Shown: in pieces, positions 17,000-25,871 of the stretch
Layout of the letters: every line of letters begins with the position of its first letter
Position numbering within the stretch: the stretch's first letter is position 1
Origin: Paraburkholderia caribensis
GTDB lineage: Bacteria > Pseudomonadota > Gammaproteobacteria > Burkholderiales > Burkholderiaceae
Direction of reading: 5' to 3'
Assembly: GCF_002902945.1 (NCBI RefSeq)
Contig: NZ_CP026101.1
Location: 3,410,001-3,474,000 of the forward strand
DNA length: 64,000 nt
Translations under genes and position numbers: made by a program
Notes under the pieces: generated by a model
Told to the model about the DNA's origin: nothing
Database searches by the model: none
Seen by the model: only the letters and a program-made list of their open reading frames with translations

Positions 17000-17302
17000 T
17001 CAGCTCGCGTAGCGGATGCTGATCGCGTTCGACCGATAGTAGCTGCCGAACAGCACATCCGGATCGGCGCGTTCTTCGACAGGCGTTTCGCTCAGTTCGC
17101 GGAAGGTCGCGACGAGGCTTTGCCACGACGCGGACCAGCGTGTTTCTCTTAGACGACTGCCCGTGCTGTCGGTGATGCGCAGAACGCCGGTGTCGGGGAA
17201 AAAGGTCAGCGTGACCGCGATTCCATCGATGACACATGTCGCAGTACACGGTTTTGTTGCCAGCACGATCGCCTCCGGGGGTTTTGGTGAAGTCCGCTTC
17301 AT
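17000..17302 (-). CDS. Hypothetical protein of 100 residues
   Basis: Starting at ATG 17302 the protein has a beta-rich first half (CTATCVIDGIAVTLTFFPDTGVLRITD) and a helical middle (WSASWQSLVATFRELSE), ending in a conserved-looking YYRSNAISIRY. No family recognised. Upstream in-frame codons up to 17551 are low-complexity Ile/Asn/Ala repeats and are not included. The start has no strong ribosome site. Confidence 0.5.
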   Translation of the reverse strand: MKRTSPKPPEAIVLATKPCTATCVIDGIAVTLTFFPDTGVLRITDSTGSRLRETRWSASWQSLVATFRELSETPVEERADPDVLFGSYYRSNAISIRYAS

Positions 17303-17975
17303 TGAGCGGGCGCGCCTTCTAACAGCAATGTGTATGCCCGTTTGCGGCTCGCAGACCTTGCGGCTTGCCACGCATGCTTTGGCGGCGGATGAGACGCGTG
17401 TGATTGCGCGCGGCAAACGACTTATGGCGCAGAACTGTCGGCTCGCGGCATACACATGGCCCGCGTGCCGGAGACGAATTCCGACAACGCGTTTTTCCAG
17501 ACCGATGCTGTTGATCGCGCTGTTGATCGCGCTGTTCATCGCGCAGTTCATCGAACAGGCAGATTCATCGCCCTGCCGTACATGCAGGCGGCACGCGCGG
17601 TTTGTTTACCGTCTTTGAAGTTATAGATATGTATACGTAGTAGCAGTTAACAAGGGCATCCACTTCCTGTGGACAAGCGCCAAATCCGCTTTGCGCTCAA
17701 CGCATTGCGAAACGTATACCCTTGCGTATAAGCGTGGGACCGTTCGCCGCAAGTTTGAATAACTTGTCCCATGTTCGAGCACGCCTCGTGTCTACCCAGA
17801 AACCGCCCACAGCAATCGCCTCCGTGATATCCCCATGTTGTCCATAGCATCGTGTGGACATCTCGGTGTGGAGAGAATCGCCGGGTGGTCTGGCGGCGGT
17901 TGGTCGTGATTGGTCGTTGACCTCTGACGCGAGGGTCCTATAACGGAAGTGACTTGAAGCACTAAGGGGACGGCC
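17303..17975. other. 673-bp non-coding region before the methyltransferase
   Basis: No credible gene. It includes a short tandem repeat near 17508–17550 (GATCGCGCTGTT-like units), an AT-rich patch at 17600–17660, an interrupted direct/inverted GTATA pair near 17712–17728 and, at its right end, a good promoter at 17917–17944 for the downstream methyltransferase. Confidence 0.5.
17917..17944 (+). promoter_or_regulatory. Sigma70-like promoter of the methyltransferase gene
   Basis: TTGACC (17917–17922) and TATAAC (17939–17944) are separated by 16 nt. Transcription would start near 17951, giving a leader of about 25 nt that includes the AAGGGGA ribosome site before the ATG at 17976. Confidence 0.65.
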
Positions 17976-18788
17976 ATGAAAGAAGACCAGTTCAGTGCCT
18001 TCGAACATCGAGGCTGGGAGCGCGTCGCGCAGCCTTATCACACGTTTTTCGGCAACCTGACCATCCAGTCGCACTGCGCGTTGCTCGATGCGCTCGCCGT
18101 GCGCCGTGGCGTGCGTCTGCTCGATGTCGCCTCGGGCCCGGGCTATCTCGCCGCGGCGGCTGCGCAGCGCGGCGCGGATGTCGTCGGCGTGGACTTCGCG
18201 GATTCGATGGTCGATCAGGCAAGGCGCATCTATCCCGCGCTGACGTTTCGCATCGGCAGCGCGGAAGACCTGCCGTTTCCCGACGACGATTTCGATGCCG
18301 TCGGCATCAGCTTCGGCATGCTGCACTTCTCGCATCCCGAGAAGGCAATCGAGGAAGCGTTCCGCGTGCTTCGGCCGGGTGGCAAGGTGGGCTTCACGGT
18401 TTGGGCGTCACCGGACAAGGCGGTCGGCTTCTCGATCGTGCTGAAGGCAATCGAGACGCACGGCCGGACGGACGTCCAGTTGCCGCCCGGGCCGCCGTTC
18501 TTCAGATTCAGCGACTGGGCCGAGTGCGAGCGCGTACTGCTGGACGCAGGATTTCGCGAGCCGCGCATCGAGGAAGTCGGGCAGACTTTGCATGCGCGCT
18601 CGCCGGATGCGTTGTTCGAGATGCTGTTGCGCGGCGGCGTGCGGGTGTCGGCAATCCTGAACGCGCAGACGCCGGATGCGCTGGCTGCGATCAGCAAGAC
18701 GGTGCGCGACGGCGCGGCGGCCTATGCCAGCGACGATGAGGTGAGGATACCGATGCCCTGCGTGCTGGCCTGTGCGACGAAGCCTTGA
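17976..18788 (+). CDS. Class I SAM-dependent methyltransferase
   Basis: A protein of 270 residues of the UbiE/COQ5-like Methyltransf_11 group. Motif I is LLDVASGPGYLAA (48–60), the acidic end of strand 2 is GVDFADSMVDQA (71–82), and the post-II/III region reads FDAVGISFGMLHFSHPEKAI then FRVLRPGGKVGF, all typical. The C-terminal third is a variable helical substrate cap. The substrate is unknown. The gene has its own promoter and a strong ribosome site, and is convergent with glmS. Confidence 0.85.
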   Translation: MKEDQFSAFEHRGWERVAQPYHTFFGNLTIQSHCALLDALAVRRGVRLLDVASGPGYLAAAAAQRGADVVGVDFADSMVDQARRIYPALTFRIGSAEDLPFPDDDFDAVGISFGMLHFSHPEKAIEEAFRVLRPGGKVGFTVWASPDKAVGFSIVLKAIETHGRTDVQLPPGPPFFRFSDWAECERVLLDAGFREPRIEEVGQTLHARSPDALFEMLLRGGVRVSAILNAQTPDALAAISKTVRDGAAAYASDDEVRIPMPCVLACATKP

Positions 18789-18836
18789 GGGCCGCGCGAG
18801 GGAAACATCAGGGGAAGAGAAAGGACATGCGACTGG

Positions 18837-18874
18837 TTCTGGATACGTCCGCGAGCGCGGCGCCGTATCCAGAA
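18837..18874. terminator. Hairpin between convergent genes
   Basis: An 11-bp perfect inverted repeat (TTCTGGATACG, 18837–18847, with CGTATCCAGAA, 18864–18874) around a 16-nt GC-rich loop that can also pair internally. It sits between the convergent methyltransferase and glmS genes. No U-tract follows on either strand, so its role as a terminator is only suggested by position. Confidence 0.4.
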
Positions 18875-18928
18875 CGCGGGTGAGACGGTTACGGCAAAAA
18901 CAACGACATCAGCACGAAGCCAACCGCC

Positions 18929-20746
18929 TCACTCCACCGTCACCGATTTCGCGAGATTACGCGGCTTATCCACATCCGTGCCGCGCGAGCAAGCCGTGTG
19001 ATACGCGAGCATCTGCAGCGGCACCACATGCAGGATTGGCGACAGCAAGCCGTAATGCTCCGGCATGCGGATCACGTGAATACCTTCATCGTTGACGATC
19101 TTTGTATCGGCATCCGCGAACACATACAGCTGGCCACCGCGCGCGCGCACTTCCTGAATGTTCGACTTGAGCTTTTCGAGCAGCGCATCGTTCGGCGCGA
19201 CTGTCACCACCGGCATCGCTTCCGTCACGAGCGCAAGCGGCCCATGCTTCAGTTCGCCCGCCGGATAAGCCTCGGCGTGGATGTAGGAGATTTCCTTTAG
19301 CTTGAGCGCGCCTTCCAGCGCGATCGGATAGTGCAGGCCGCGGCCGAGAAACAGCGCGTTTTCCTTGCGCGAGAACTCTTCCGACCACGCGATGATCTGC
19401 GGCTCCAGCGCCAGCACGCTATTGAGCGCAGCAGGCAAGTGACGCAGCTGGCGGATGTAGTCCGCTTCCTGCGCAGCGCTGACATGACCGCGCATCTTGC
19501 CGAGCGTCGCGGCGAGCACGAACAGCGCGACCAACTGCGTCGTGAAGGCCTTCGTCGAGGCGACGCCGATTTCGCGGCCAGCATGCGTGAGGAACGACAA
19601 CTCCGTCAGACGCACGATCGCGCTCGTACCGACGTTGCACACCGACAGCGTGTGCTTGTGTCCCAGCGACTGTGCGTGCTTCAACGCTGCGAGCGTGTCG
19701 GCCGTTTCGCCCGATTGCGAAATCACGACGACGAGCGCCTTCGGATTCGGCACGGAATCGCGATAACGGTATTCGCTCGCGATCTCAACCTGCGTCGGAA
19801 TCTTCGCGACGGATTCGAGCCAGTACTTCGCCGTCAGCCCCGAGTAGTAGCTCGTGCCACACGCGAGAATCAGCAGGCTGTCGATCTCCGAAAACGCCTT
19901 CGGCGCGTTTTCGCCGAACAGCGCTGCATCGAATGCGTCGGCTTGCGGGATCGTGTCGGTGATCGCGCGCGGCTGCTCGAAGATTTCCTTCTGCATGAAG
20001 TGGCGATACGGTCCGAGTTCGACCGCGCCGCCGTAGGCTGCCACCTGGCGCACTTCGCGCCCGGCGGGATTGCCGTCGCGATCGAACACGCGCACCGTTT
20101 CCAGCGTCAGTTCGCAGACGTCGCCTTCTTCGAGGAAGATGAAGCGGTCAGTGCTGCCCGCCAGCGCGAGCGCGTCGGATGCGAGGAAGTTCTCGCCCTC
20201 GCCCAGGCCGACGACGAGCGGCGAACCTTGACGCGCGCCCACCACCGTATGCGGCTGCCCCTTGTGCAGCACGGCGATGGCGTATGCGCCATGCAGTTGC
20301 GCCGTCGCTTCGCGCACGGCCGCGAACAGATCGCCGCGATACAGGCTATGCACCAGATGCGCGATCACTTCCGTATCGGTCTGCGAGACGAACTCGTAAC
20401 CCTTGCCGCGCAGCATCTCGCGCAACGACTCGTAGTTCTCGATGATGCCGTTGTGCACGAGCGCGAGTTCGTTGCGCGAAAAGATGGGATGCGCGTTGTC
20501 CGTGACGGGCGCGCCGTGCGTGGCCCAGCGCGTGTGGGCAATGCCCGTCGCGCCTTCGAGGTGCGTCTCGCGCACCTGTTCGTCGAGATCGGCGACGCGC
20601 GCCACGCTGCGAGCCCGCTTCGGCTCGCCGTTCGCCAGCACGGCGACGCCGCACGAGTCATAGCCGCGATATTCGAGGCGACGCAGTCCTTCGATCAGGA
20701 CGGGAACGATGTTTCGCTGCGCAACAGCGCCGACAATGCCGCACAT
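18929..20746 (-). CDS. glmS: Glutamine–fructose-6-phosphate aminotransferase
   Basis: A complete 605-residue GlmS. It begins MCGIVGAV, so Cys2 is the catalytic nucleophile of the glutaminase domain (about 1–225); two SIS sugar isomerase domains follow (about 280–600), with the substrate-binding CGTSYYSG segment and the C-terminal PRNLAKSVTVE typical of the enzyme. It makes glucosamine-6-phosphate from fructose-6-phosphate and glutamine, the first step to UDP-GlcNAc for peptidoglycan and lipopolysaccharide. It lies 60 bp after glmU on the same strand, so both steps of the pathway are co-transcribed. No glmS ribozyme is visible in front of it. Confidence 0.97.
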   Translation of the reverse strand: MCGIVGAVAQRNIVPVLIEGLRRLEYRGYDSCGVAVLANGEPKRARSVARVADLDEQVRETHLEGATGIAHTRWATHGAPVTDNAHPIFSRNELALVHNGIIENYESLREMLRGKGYEFVSQTDTEVIAHLVHSLYRGDLFAAVREATAQLHGAYAIAVLHKGQPHTVVGARQGSPLVVGLGEGENFLASDALALAGSTDRFIFLEEGDVCELTLETVRVFDRDGNPAGREVRQVAAYGGAVELGPYRHFMQKEIFEQPRAITDTIPQADAFDAALFGENAPKAFSEIDSLLILACGTSYYSGLTAKYWLESVAKIPTQVEIASEYRYRDSVPNPKALVVVISQSGETADTLAALKHAQSLGHKHTLSVCNVGTSAIVRLTELSFLTHAGREIGVASTKAFTTQLVALFVLAATLGKMRGHVSAAQEADYIRQLRHLPAALNSVLALEPQIIAWSEEFSRKENALFLGRGLHYPIALEGALKLKEISYIHAEAYPAGELKHGPLALVTEAMPVVTVAPNDALLEKLKSNIQEVRARGGQLYVFADADTKIVNDEGIHVIRMPEHYGLLSPILHVVPLQMLAYHTACSRGTDVDKPRNLAKSVTVE

Positions 20747-20806
20747 ATTGAATGATCCTTTGCAGAGTTAGGGGTCGAGGCGCGCGCCTCGCGCACGCGG
20801 TTCCCT

Positions 20807-22168
20807 TCAGCTTTTCTTTTTCGTCGGGCGCACGTAGCCCGTCTTGCCTATCTGGGTCTTTTCGTTGAGCACCAGCAGACCTTCTTCGACATCCTTCCAG
20901 ACCGTCGTGCCCGCCGCGATTGTCGCGCCACGGCCGACGCGCACGGGCGCCACCAGTTGCGTATCCGAGCCGACGAACACATCGTCTTCGATGACCGTGC
21001 GGAATTTGTTCGCGCCGTCGTAGTTGCAGGTGATCGTGCCCGCGCCGATGTTCACGCGCGCGCCGACATCCGAATCGCCGATATACGACAGGTGGTTCGC
21101 TTTCGATCCGTGGCCGAGCACCGCGTTCTTCACTTCGACGAAGTTGCCGACGTGCGTTTCGTCCGCCAGCGTCGCGCCCGGACGCAGCCGCGCATACGGG
21201 CCGAGCACGGCCTGCGCGCCGACCTGTGCGCCTTCGATATGCGTGTACGCGTCGATGCGCGTGCCCGCGCCAACCGACGCATTGCGGATCACGCAATTCG
21301 GCCCGATCGACACGTTGTCGGCCAGCGTCACCTTGCCTTCGAACACGCAGTTCACGTCGATCGACACATCGCGGCCGCATTCGAGCGTGCCTCGCACGTC
21401 GATGCGCGCCGGATCGGCGATCGTCACGCCCGCGACGAGCAGTTCGTCAGCGACGTTGCGCTGATGGATACGTTCGAGTTCCGCGAGCTGCTGCTTGCTG
21501 TTGACGCCCAGCGTTTCCCATTCTTCGTCGGGCTGCGCGGTGACGGCTTCGATGCCCGCTTCGATGGCCAGTTCGACCACGTCGGTCAGATAGAACTCGC
21601 CCTGCGCATTGTCGTTCTTCAACGACGACAGCCAGCCTTCGAGACGCTTCGTCGGCATCACGACGATGCCCGTGTTGATCTCGGCGATCTTCTGCTGTTC
21701 CGGCGTCGCGTCTTTCTGCTCGACGATGCGCTCCACCTTGCCCTGCGCATCGCGCACGATGCGCCCGTAACCGGTGGGATCGTCGAGCGTGACGGTCAGC
21801 ACGCCGTAGCCGTCGTGGCCCGCCGCGTCAGTCAGACGCTTGAGCGTGCTGGCCTTCGTGAGCGGCACGTCGCCATACAGCACGAGCGTGGGCGCGGACG
21901 GATCGAGCAGCGGCAATGCCTGCTGTACTGCGTGCCCTGTGCCGAGCTGCTGTTCCTGCAAGGCGAACTGCACATCGGGCGCCGCCACGGCTTCGCGCAC
22001 CTGATCTGCGCCGTGACCGATCACGACGACGAGACGCGTCGGATTCAGTGTGCGGGCGGTGTCGATGACGTGAGCAAGAAGCGGCCGGCCGGCCAGGGGA
22101 TGAAGCACCTTTGGCAATGCCGAGCGCATGCGCTTGCCGGTGCCTGCCGCCAGAATCACGATGTTCAT
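20807..22168 (-). CDS. glmU: Bifunctional GlmU uridylyl/acetyltransferase
   Basis: A 453-residue, full-length GlmU. The N-terminal pyrophosphorylase domain has LAAGTGKRMRS (6–16) followed by Lys20; from about residue 250 the left-handed beta-helix hexapeptide repeats of the acetyltransferase domain are evident (for example ADNVSIGPNCVIRNASVGAG) with NFVEVKNAVLGHGSKANHLSYIGD as the active-site region. It converts glucosamine-1-phosphate to UDP-GlcNAc. The gene heads a glmU–glmS operon; a possible promoter lies just upstream. Confidence 0.96.
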   Translation of the reverse strand: MNIVILAAGTGKRMRSALPKVLHPLAGRPLLAHVIDTARTLNPTRLVVVIGHGADQVREAVAAPDVQFALQEQQLGTGHAVQQALPLLDPSAPTLVLYGDVPLTKASTLKRLTDAAGHDGYGVLTVTLDDPTGYGRIVRDAQGKVERIVEQKDATPEQQKIAEINTGIVVMPTKRLEGWLSSLKNDNAQGEFYLTDVVELAIEAGIEAVTAQPDEEWETLGVNSKQQLAELERIHQRNVADELLVAGVTIADPARIDVRGTLECGRDVSIDVNCVFEGKVTLADNVSIGPNCVIRNASVGAGTRIDAYTHIEGAQVGAQAVLGPYARLRPGATLADETHVGNFVEVKNAVLGHGSKANHLSYIGDSDVGARVNIGAGTITCNYDGANKFRTVIEDDVFVGSDTQLVAPVRVGRGATIAAGTTVWKDVEEGLLVLNEKTQIGKTGYVRPTKKKS

Positions 22169-22202
22169 GACGTGGGCGTATTTGACGAGTTTGGAGTGGG
22201 CG

Positions 22203-22229
22203 ATTCTAGCACGCTGAGTGTGACTGCAA
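22203..22229 (-). promoter_or_regulatory. Possible promoter of glmU–glmS
   Basis: On the minus strand TTGCAG (22229–22224) and TAGAAT (22208–22203) are spaced by 15 nt, shorter than ideal, about 35 bp before the glmU start. Confidence 0.4.
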
Positions 22230-22253
22230 CCTGGCCCACCAAACCGGAATCAC

Positions 22254-22286
22254 CCCGCAAATGCCTGTTTTAAAAGGCTTTGCGGG
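22254..22286. terminator. Hairpin between ttcA and glmU
   Basis: CCCGCAAA (22254–22261) and TTTGCGGG (22279–22286) form a perfect 8-bp stem, extended by an inner AGGC/GCCT pairing after one unpaired base. It lies just past the ttcA stop, before the glmU promoter. There is no U-tract, so it may be a terminator of a weaker type or an mRNA 3'-end hairpin. Confidence 0.4.
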
Positions 22287-22298
22287 ATGGATAAAGCG

Positions 22299-23303
22299 TC
22301 AAACATCGTCGAATTGCACGAAGGAAATCGTTTGCGATGCCGGCTGCGTCCCTTCCGATGCGGAATCGGTCGAACACGGCTCTTCGTCGAACGCGATATC
22401 GCCTTGTGCGTCGGCTTCGCCCGTGGCGCGCAACGACGCAAACGGAAACAGCTTGTGATCCATCAGATGCGACGGCACGACGTTCGTTAAAGCGTTAAAC
22501 ATGTTGTCGACGCGGCCAGGAAAACGCTTTTCCCATTCGCGGATCAGCGCCTTCATTTCCGCACGTTTCAGATTGGGCTGGCTGCCGCACAGGTTGCACG
22601 GAATGATCGGGAATTGACGAAGTTCCGCGTATTTCTCGAGATCGGTTTCCTTCACGTACGCCAGCGGCCGGATCACGACGTTCTTGCCATCGTCGGATTG
22701 CAGCTTGGGCGGCATGCCCTTCAGCTTGCCGCCGTAGAACATGTTCAGCAGCAGTGTCTGCAGGATGTCGTCGCGATGATGGCCGAGCGCGATCTTGGTC
22801 GCGCCGAGTTCGCCCGCCACGCGATAGAGGATGCCGCGCCGCAGGCGCGAGCACAGCGAACACGTCGTCTTGCCCTCCGGCACCAGCCGCTTGACGATGC
22901 TGTACGTGTCCTGATTCTCGATATGAAACGGAATATCGAGCTTGCTCAGGTACTCGGGCAGCACGTGCTCCGGAAAACCCGGCTGCTTCTGGTCGAGATT
23001 CACAGCGACGATGTCGAAGTTGATGGGCGCGCGCTCGCGCAGCCGCATCAGGATCTCCAGCATCGCGTAGCTGTCCTTGCCGCCCGACAGGCACACCATC
23101 ACCTTGTCGCCGTCCTCGATCATGTTGAAGTCGCCGATCGCCTGGCCGACCTGGCGCGCGAGGCGCTTGAACAGCTTGTTGTTCTCGTACGCCTCTTTCT
23201 GCTCGCGGCGCGTCAGCGCGCGCTTGGGCTCGGCGGCTTCGACGGCAGCTTCGGCAATCGGCGCGGCCGCGTCGACGCCCGTCAGCGTTTCGGGAGCGTT
23301 CAT
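22299..23303 (-). CDS. ttcA: tRNA 2-thiocytidine synthetase TtcA
   Basis: A protein of 334 residues. The ATP pyrophosphatase PP-loop is SGGKDS (73–78). Two CxxC pairs, Cys148/Cys151 (CSLC) and Cys236/Cys239 (CNLC), are those that bind the 4Fe-4S cluster in TtcA. The enzyme makes 2-thiocytidine at position 32 of certain tRNAs. An Ala/Glu-rich N-terminal tail of about 30 residues is longer than in E. coli. It lies 3 bp after folB on the same strand, so the two are probably co-transcribed. Confidence 0.95.
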   Translation of the reverse strand: MNAPETLTGVDAAAPIAEAAVEAAEPKRALTRREQKEAYENNKLFKRLARQVGQAIGDFNMIEDGDKVMVCLSGGKDSYAMLEILMRLRERAPINFDIVAVNLDQKQPGFPEHVLPEYLSKLDIPFHIENQDTYSIVKRLVPEGKTTCSLCSRLRRGILYRVAGELGATKIALGHHRDDILQTLLLNMFYGGKLKGMPPKLQSDDGKNVVIRPLAYVKETDLEKYAELRQFPIIPCNLCGSQPNLKRAEMKALIREWEKRFPGRVDNMFNALTNVVPSHLMDHKLFPFASLRATGEADAQGDIAFDEEPCSTDSASEGTQPASQTISFVQFDDV

Positions 23304-23306
23304 CGC

Positions 23307-23702
23307 TCAGACCTCTTTGATATGGAAGACTTCGACGCCCACGGCATCGCAGTCGGGATAAACATCGGGCTTTTCCGTCGACAGACGCACGGCGCGCACT
23401 TGCGGATGCGCGAGCAGCGCTTTCGCCAGGTCGTCGCAGAGCGTTTCCTGCAGATGGATGTGCCCCTGGCTCACGCGCTGCGCGATCGTCGAGCGCATGA
23501 AGTCGTAATCGACGACTTCGCGCAGCTTGTCTTCGACGGGCGTGGACAGCGCGAGCGGCACGAACAGTTCGACGTTGATCACCACGCGCTGCTCGCCGCG
23601 CTTTTCGAAGTCATGCACGCCGATGTTGATGTGCACCTCGTAATCGCGCAGAAAGAGCCGGCGGCAATCAGCGAGCCGGGGATGAAGCAAAGCGGCAGAC
23701 AT
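23307..23702 (-). CDS. folB: Dihydroneopterin aldolase FolB
   Basis: A protein of 131 residues from ATG 23702 (upstream in-frame codons do not look coding). FLRDYEVHINIGVHDFEKRGEQ contains the conserved N-terminal region of FolB with the pterin-site Glu, and VDYDFMRSTIAQRV and QETLCDDLAKALL match the family core; RLSTEKPDVYPDCDAVGVEV carries the conserved Lys near the C-terminus. It cleaves 7,8-dihydroneopterin to 6-hydroxymethyl-dihydropterin and glycolaldehyde in folate synthesis. It lies between a pteridine-reductase-like gene and ttcA on the same strand. Confidence 0.92.
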   Translation of the reverse strand: MSAALLHPRLADCRRLFLRDYEVHINIGVHDFEKRGEQRVVINVELFVPLALSTPVEDKLREVVDYDFMRSTIAQRVSQGHIHLQETLCDDLAKALLAHPQVRAVRLSTEKPDVYPDCDAVGVEVFHIKEV

Positions 23703-23811
23703 GTTCGTTCCAGTACAAAAAAGGGTGCGTGCGAACGCGCACGCAGTTGCAATTGGGCGCGCTGTGCGGCGCGCCGGAGGGCGCAACGTCTAACGGCCGA
23801 TAACTGTCGGG

Positions 23812-24642
23812 CTATCGGTCGGCGCCCGTCAAAAACATCACGTCGCGCGGCAGCGGCACCAGGTGCTGGCCGCCGTCGACCACCAGCGTCGTGCCCGTGA
23901 CGCCGCGCGCATCCGCGAGATACAACGCCGCCGCGACGAGATCTTCCACGCGCGACGCATGGCCGAGCGGGGTCACCTTGTGCGCGGCCGCGAAGCTTTC
24001 CGGGGTCTGATCGCCGGATTGCAGCGTCAGGCCCGGCGCAAGACCGACGACGCGCACCTTCGGCGCCAGCGCCTGGGCAAGCGCGACGGTCGCCGTGCCG
24101 AGCGCGGCCTTCGACAGCGTGTACGACAGGTAATCCGGATTCATGTTGTACAACTTCTGGTCGAGCACGTTGATGACGGCCGCGCGCAGCGATTCGTCAT
24201 GACGCGCTGCCTCGGGCGTGACCTCATGCAACATCCGCGCGAGCACGAGCGGCGCGCCGACGTTGATCGACGTCAGATGCAGCAGCTTCGCGTAGCCGAC
24301 GTCGAGCGCGGTGTCCTCGTCGAACATCGACGCATTGTTCACGATGCACGACGGCCGCCCGAGCGCCGCCGTGCAATCGGGCACGAGCCGCTCCACCTCC
24401 GCCTCGACGGACAGATCCGCCTTCAGCGCGACGGCGCGCCGCCCGAGCGCGGCGATTTCCGCGACGACTTGGTCGGCTTTCGCCTTCGACGAGCCGTAAT
24501 GCACGGCCACGTCCCAGCCCGCCGCGGCAAAGCCCAGAGCCAGCCCACGGCCGATCCGGTGGCCGGCGCCCGTGACCAGCACGGTGCGGACGGGCCGCTC
24601 GGGACGGCCGCTGGCGGCGAAAGTATCGTTCGAGGCGGTCAT
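23812..24642 (-). CDS. SDR oxidoreductase, FolM/pteridine reductase-like
   Basis: A protein of 276 residues. The cofactor motif is TGAGHRIGRG (24–33), with Arg in place of the usual Gly, as in pteridine reductases and FolM. The active site has Asp161 in INVLDQ instead of the Ser of ordinary short-chain dehydrogenases, plus Tyr174 and Lys178 (YTLSK), again the PTR1/FolM pattern. It would reduce dihydromonapterin or a related pterin with NADPH. Its position directly upstream of folB supports a pterin substrate. Naming it folM would be inference, so no symbol is given. Confidence 0.8.
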   Translation of the reverse strand: MTASNDTFAASGRPERPVRTVLVTGAGHRIGRGLALGFAAAGWDVAVHYGSSKAKADQVVAEIAALGRRAVALKADLSVEAEVERLVPDCTAALGRPSCIVNNASMFDEDTALDVGYAKLLHLTSINVGAPLVLARMLHEVTPEAARHDESLRAAVINVLDQKLYNMNPDYLSYTLSKAALGTATVALAQALAPKVRVVGLAPGLTLQSGDQTPESFAAAHKVTPLGHASRVEDLVAAALYLADARGVTGTTLVVDGGQHLVPLPRDVMFLTGADR

Positions 24643-24655
24643 TTACAATGCGGGG

Positions 24656-25849
24656 ATGAATCCGAAAGCTCACCAACCCGATAGTTTACCTGCTCCCGGC
24701 CCGACCGCGCTCGCGCAGTCGGAAGCGCTGGTTTCGCAGATTCGCGCGGAGATCGACGCAAACGGCGGCTGGATGCCGTTCGATCGCTACATGGAGCGCG
24801 CGCTCTACGCGCCGGGACTGGGCTATTACAGCGGCGGCGCGGTCAAGTTCGGCCGGCGCGCCGAGGATGGCAGCGACTTCGTGACGGCGCCGGAACTGTC
24901 GCCGCTGTTCGCGCAGACGCTCGCCCGGCCCATCGCGCAGGCGCTGGACATGAGCGGCACGCGTCACGTGATGGAGTTCGGCGCGGGCACGGGCAAACTG
25001 GCTGCCGGCCTGCTGAATGCTTTGGATGAACTGGGCACGCAGTTCGACACGTATTCGATCGTCGATCTGTCTGGCGAATTGCGCGAGCGCCAGCGCGAAA
25101 CGATCGAAGCGCAAGCGCCCGGCATGGCCGCTCGCGTGCGCTGGCTGGACGCGTTGCCCGAGAAATTCGAAGGCGTCGTGGTCGGCAACGAAGTGCTCGA
25201 CGCGATGCCCGTGCGCCTGTTCGCGCGCATCGACGAAGCGTGGCACGAGCGCGGCGTGGCGATGAAGGACGGCGCGCTGCAATTCGAAGACCGCCCCGTT
25301 CAATCGACGCACGATGCCGCCTTCCTGCGCGATCTGGAGATCGAAGGCGACCACGATTATGTGACGGAAACCCACGACGCCGCCCTCGCCTTCACGCGCA
25401 CCGTCTGCACGATGCTCACGCGCGGCGCCGTGCTGCTGATCGACTACGGCTTTCCGCGTCACGAGTTCTATCATGCGCAGCGCGCGCAGGGCACGCTGAT
25501 GTGCCACTACCGGCACCGCGCGCACGGCGATCCGTTTCTCTACCCCGGCTTGCAGGACATTACCGCGCACGTGGAATTCACCGGTATCGCCGAGGCGGGC
25601 GTCGATGCGGGCGCGGACCTGCTCGGCTTTACGTCGCACGCGCGTTTTCTGATGAACGCCGGTATCACGGAAGCATTGAGCACGATCGATCCATCCGACA
25701 TCCCCAACTTCCTGCCCGCCGCCAACGCGGTGCAGAAGCTGCTGTCGGAAGCCGAGATGGGCGAGTTGTTCAAGGTGATCGCGTTTTCACGCGGGATCGA
25801 CGGCACGCTCGACGCGTTCGCGCGCGGCGACCGCTCGCATACGCTCTGA
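24656..25849 (+). CDS. MidA-type SAM-dependent methyltransferase
   Basis: A protein of 397 residues of the Methyltransf_28 (MidA/NDUFAF7) family. FDRYMERALYAPGLGYYSGG (43–62) is the family N-terminal signature, and EFGAGTGKLAAGLL (107–120) is the SAM motif I; GVVVGNEVLDAMPVRLF follows as another hallmark. The mitochondrial relative methylates an arginine of a complex I subunit; the bacterial substrate is not established. The ATG at 24656 is only 13 bp from the start of the divergent SDR gene, and a TACAAT box at 24644–24649 would place transcription start about at the ATG, so the message may be leaderless. Confidence 0.88.
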   Translation: MNPKAHQPDSLPAPGPTALAQSEALVSQIRAEIDANGGWMPFDRYMERALYAPGLGYYSGGAVKFGRRAEDGSDFVTAPELSPLFAQTLARPIAQALDMSGTRHVMEFGAGTGKLAAGLLNALDELGTQFDTYSIVDLSGELRERQRETIEAQAPGMAARVRWLDALPEKFEGVVVGNEVLDAMPVRLFARIDEAWHERGVAMKDGALQFEDRPVQSTHDAAFLRDLEIEGDHDYVTETHDAALAFTRTVCTMLTRGAVLLIDYGFPRHEFYHAQRAQGTLMCHYRHRAHGDPFLYPGLQDITAHVEFTGIAEAGVDAGADLLGFTSHARFLMNAGITEALSTIDPSDIPNFLPAANAVQKLLSEAEMGELFKVIAFSRGIDGTLDAFARGDRSHTL

Positions 25850-25871
25850 GCGTCGAACCGAGGCCCATACG

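Noticed and set aside
17660..17880. Cluster of DnaA boxes / replication origin
   Set aside because: A few TGTGGACAA-like words occur, but they differ from the consensus TTATCCACA, no AT-rich unwinding region or dnaA/dnaN gene is nearby, and spacing is irregular.
19331..20755. 474-codon open frame on the plus strand
   Set aside because: Exactly antisense to glmS; Arg/His/Asp-rich with no domain.
20747..20806. glmS ribozyme in front of glmS
   Set aside because: Only 60 bp separate glmU and glmS, too short for the ribozyme, and none of its conserved core is visible.
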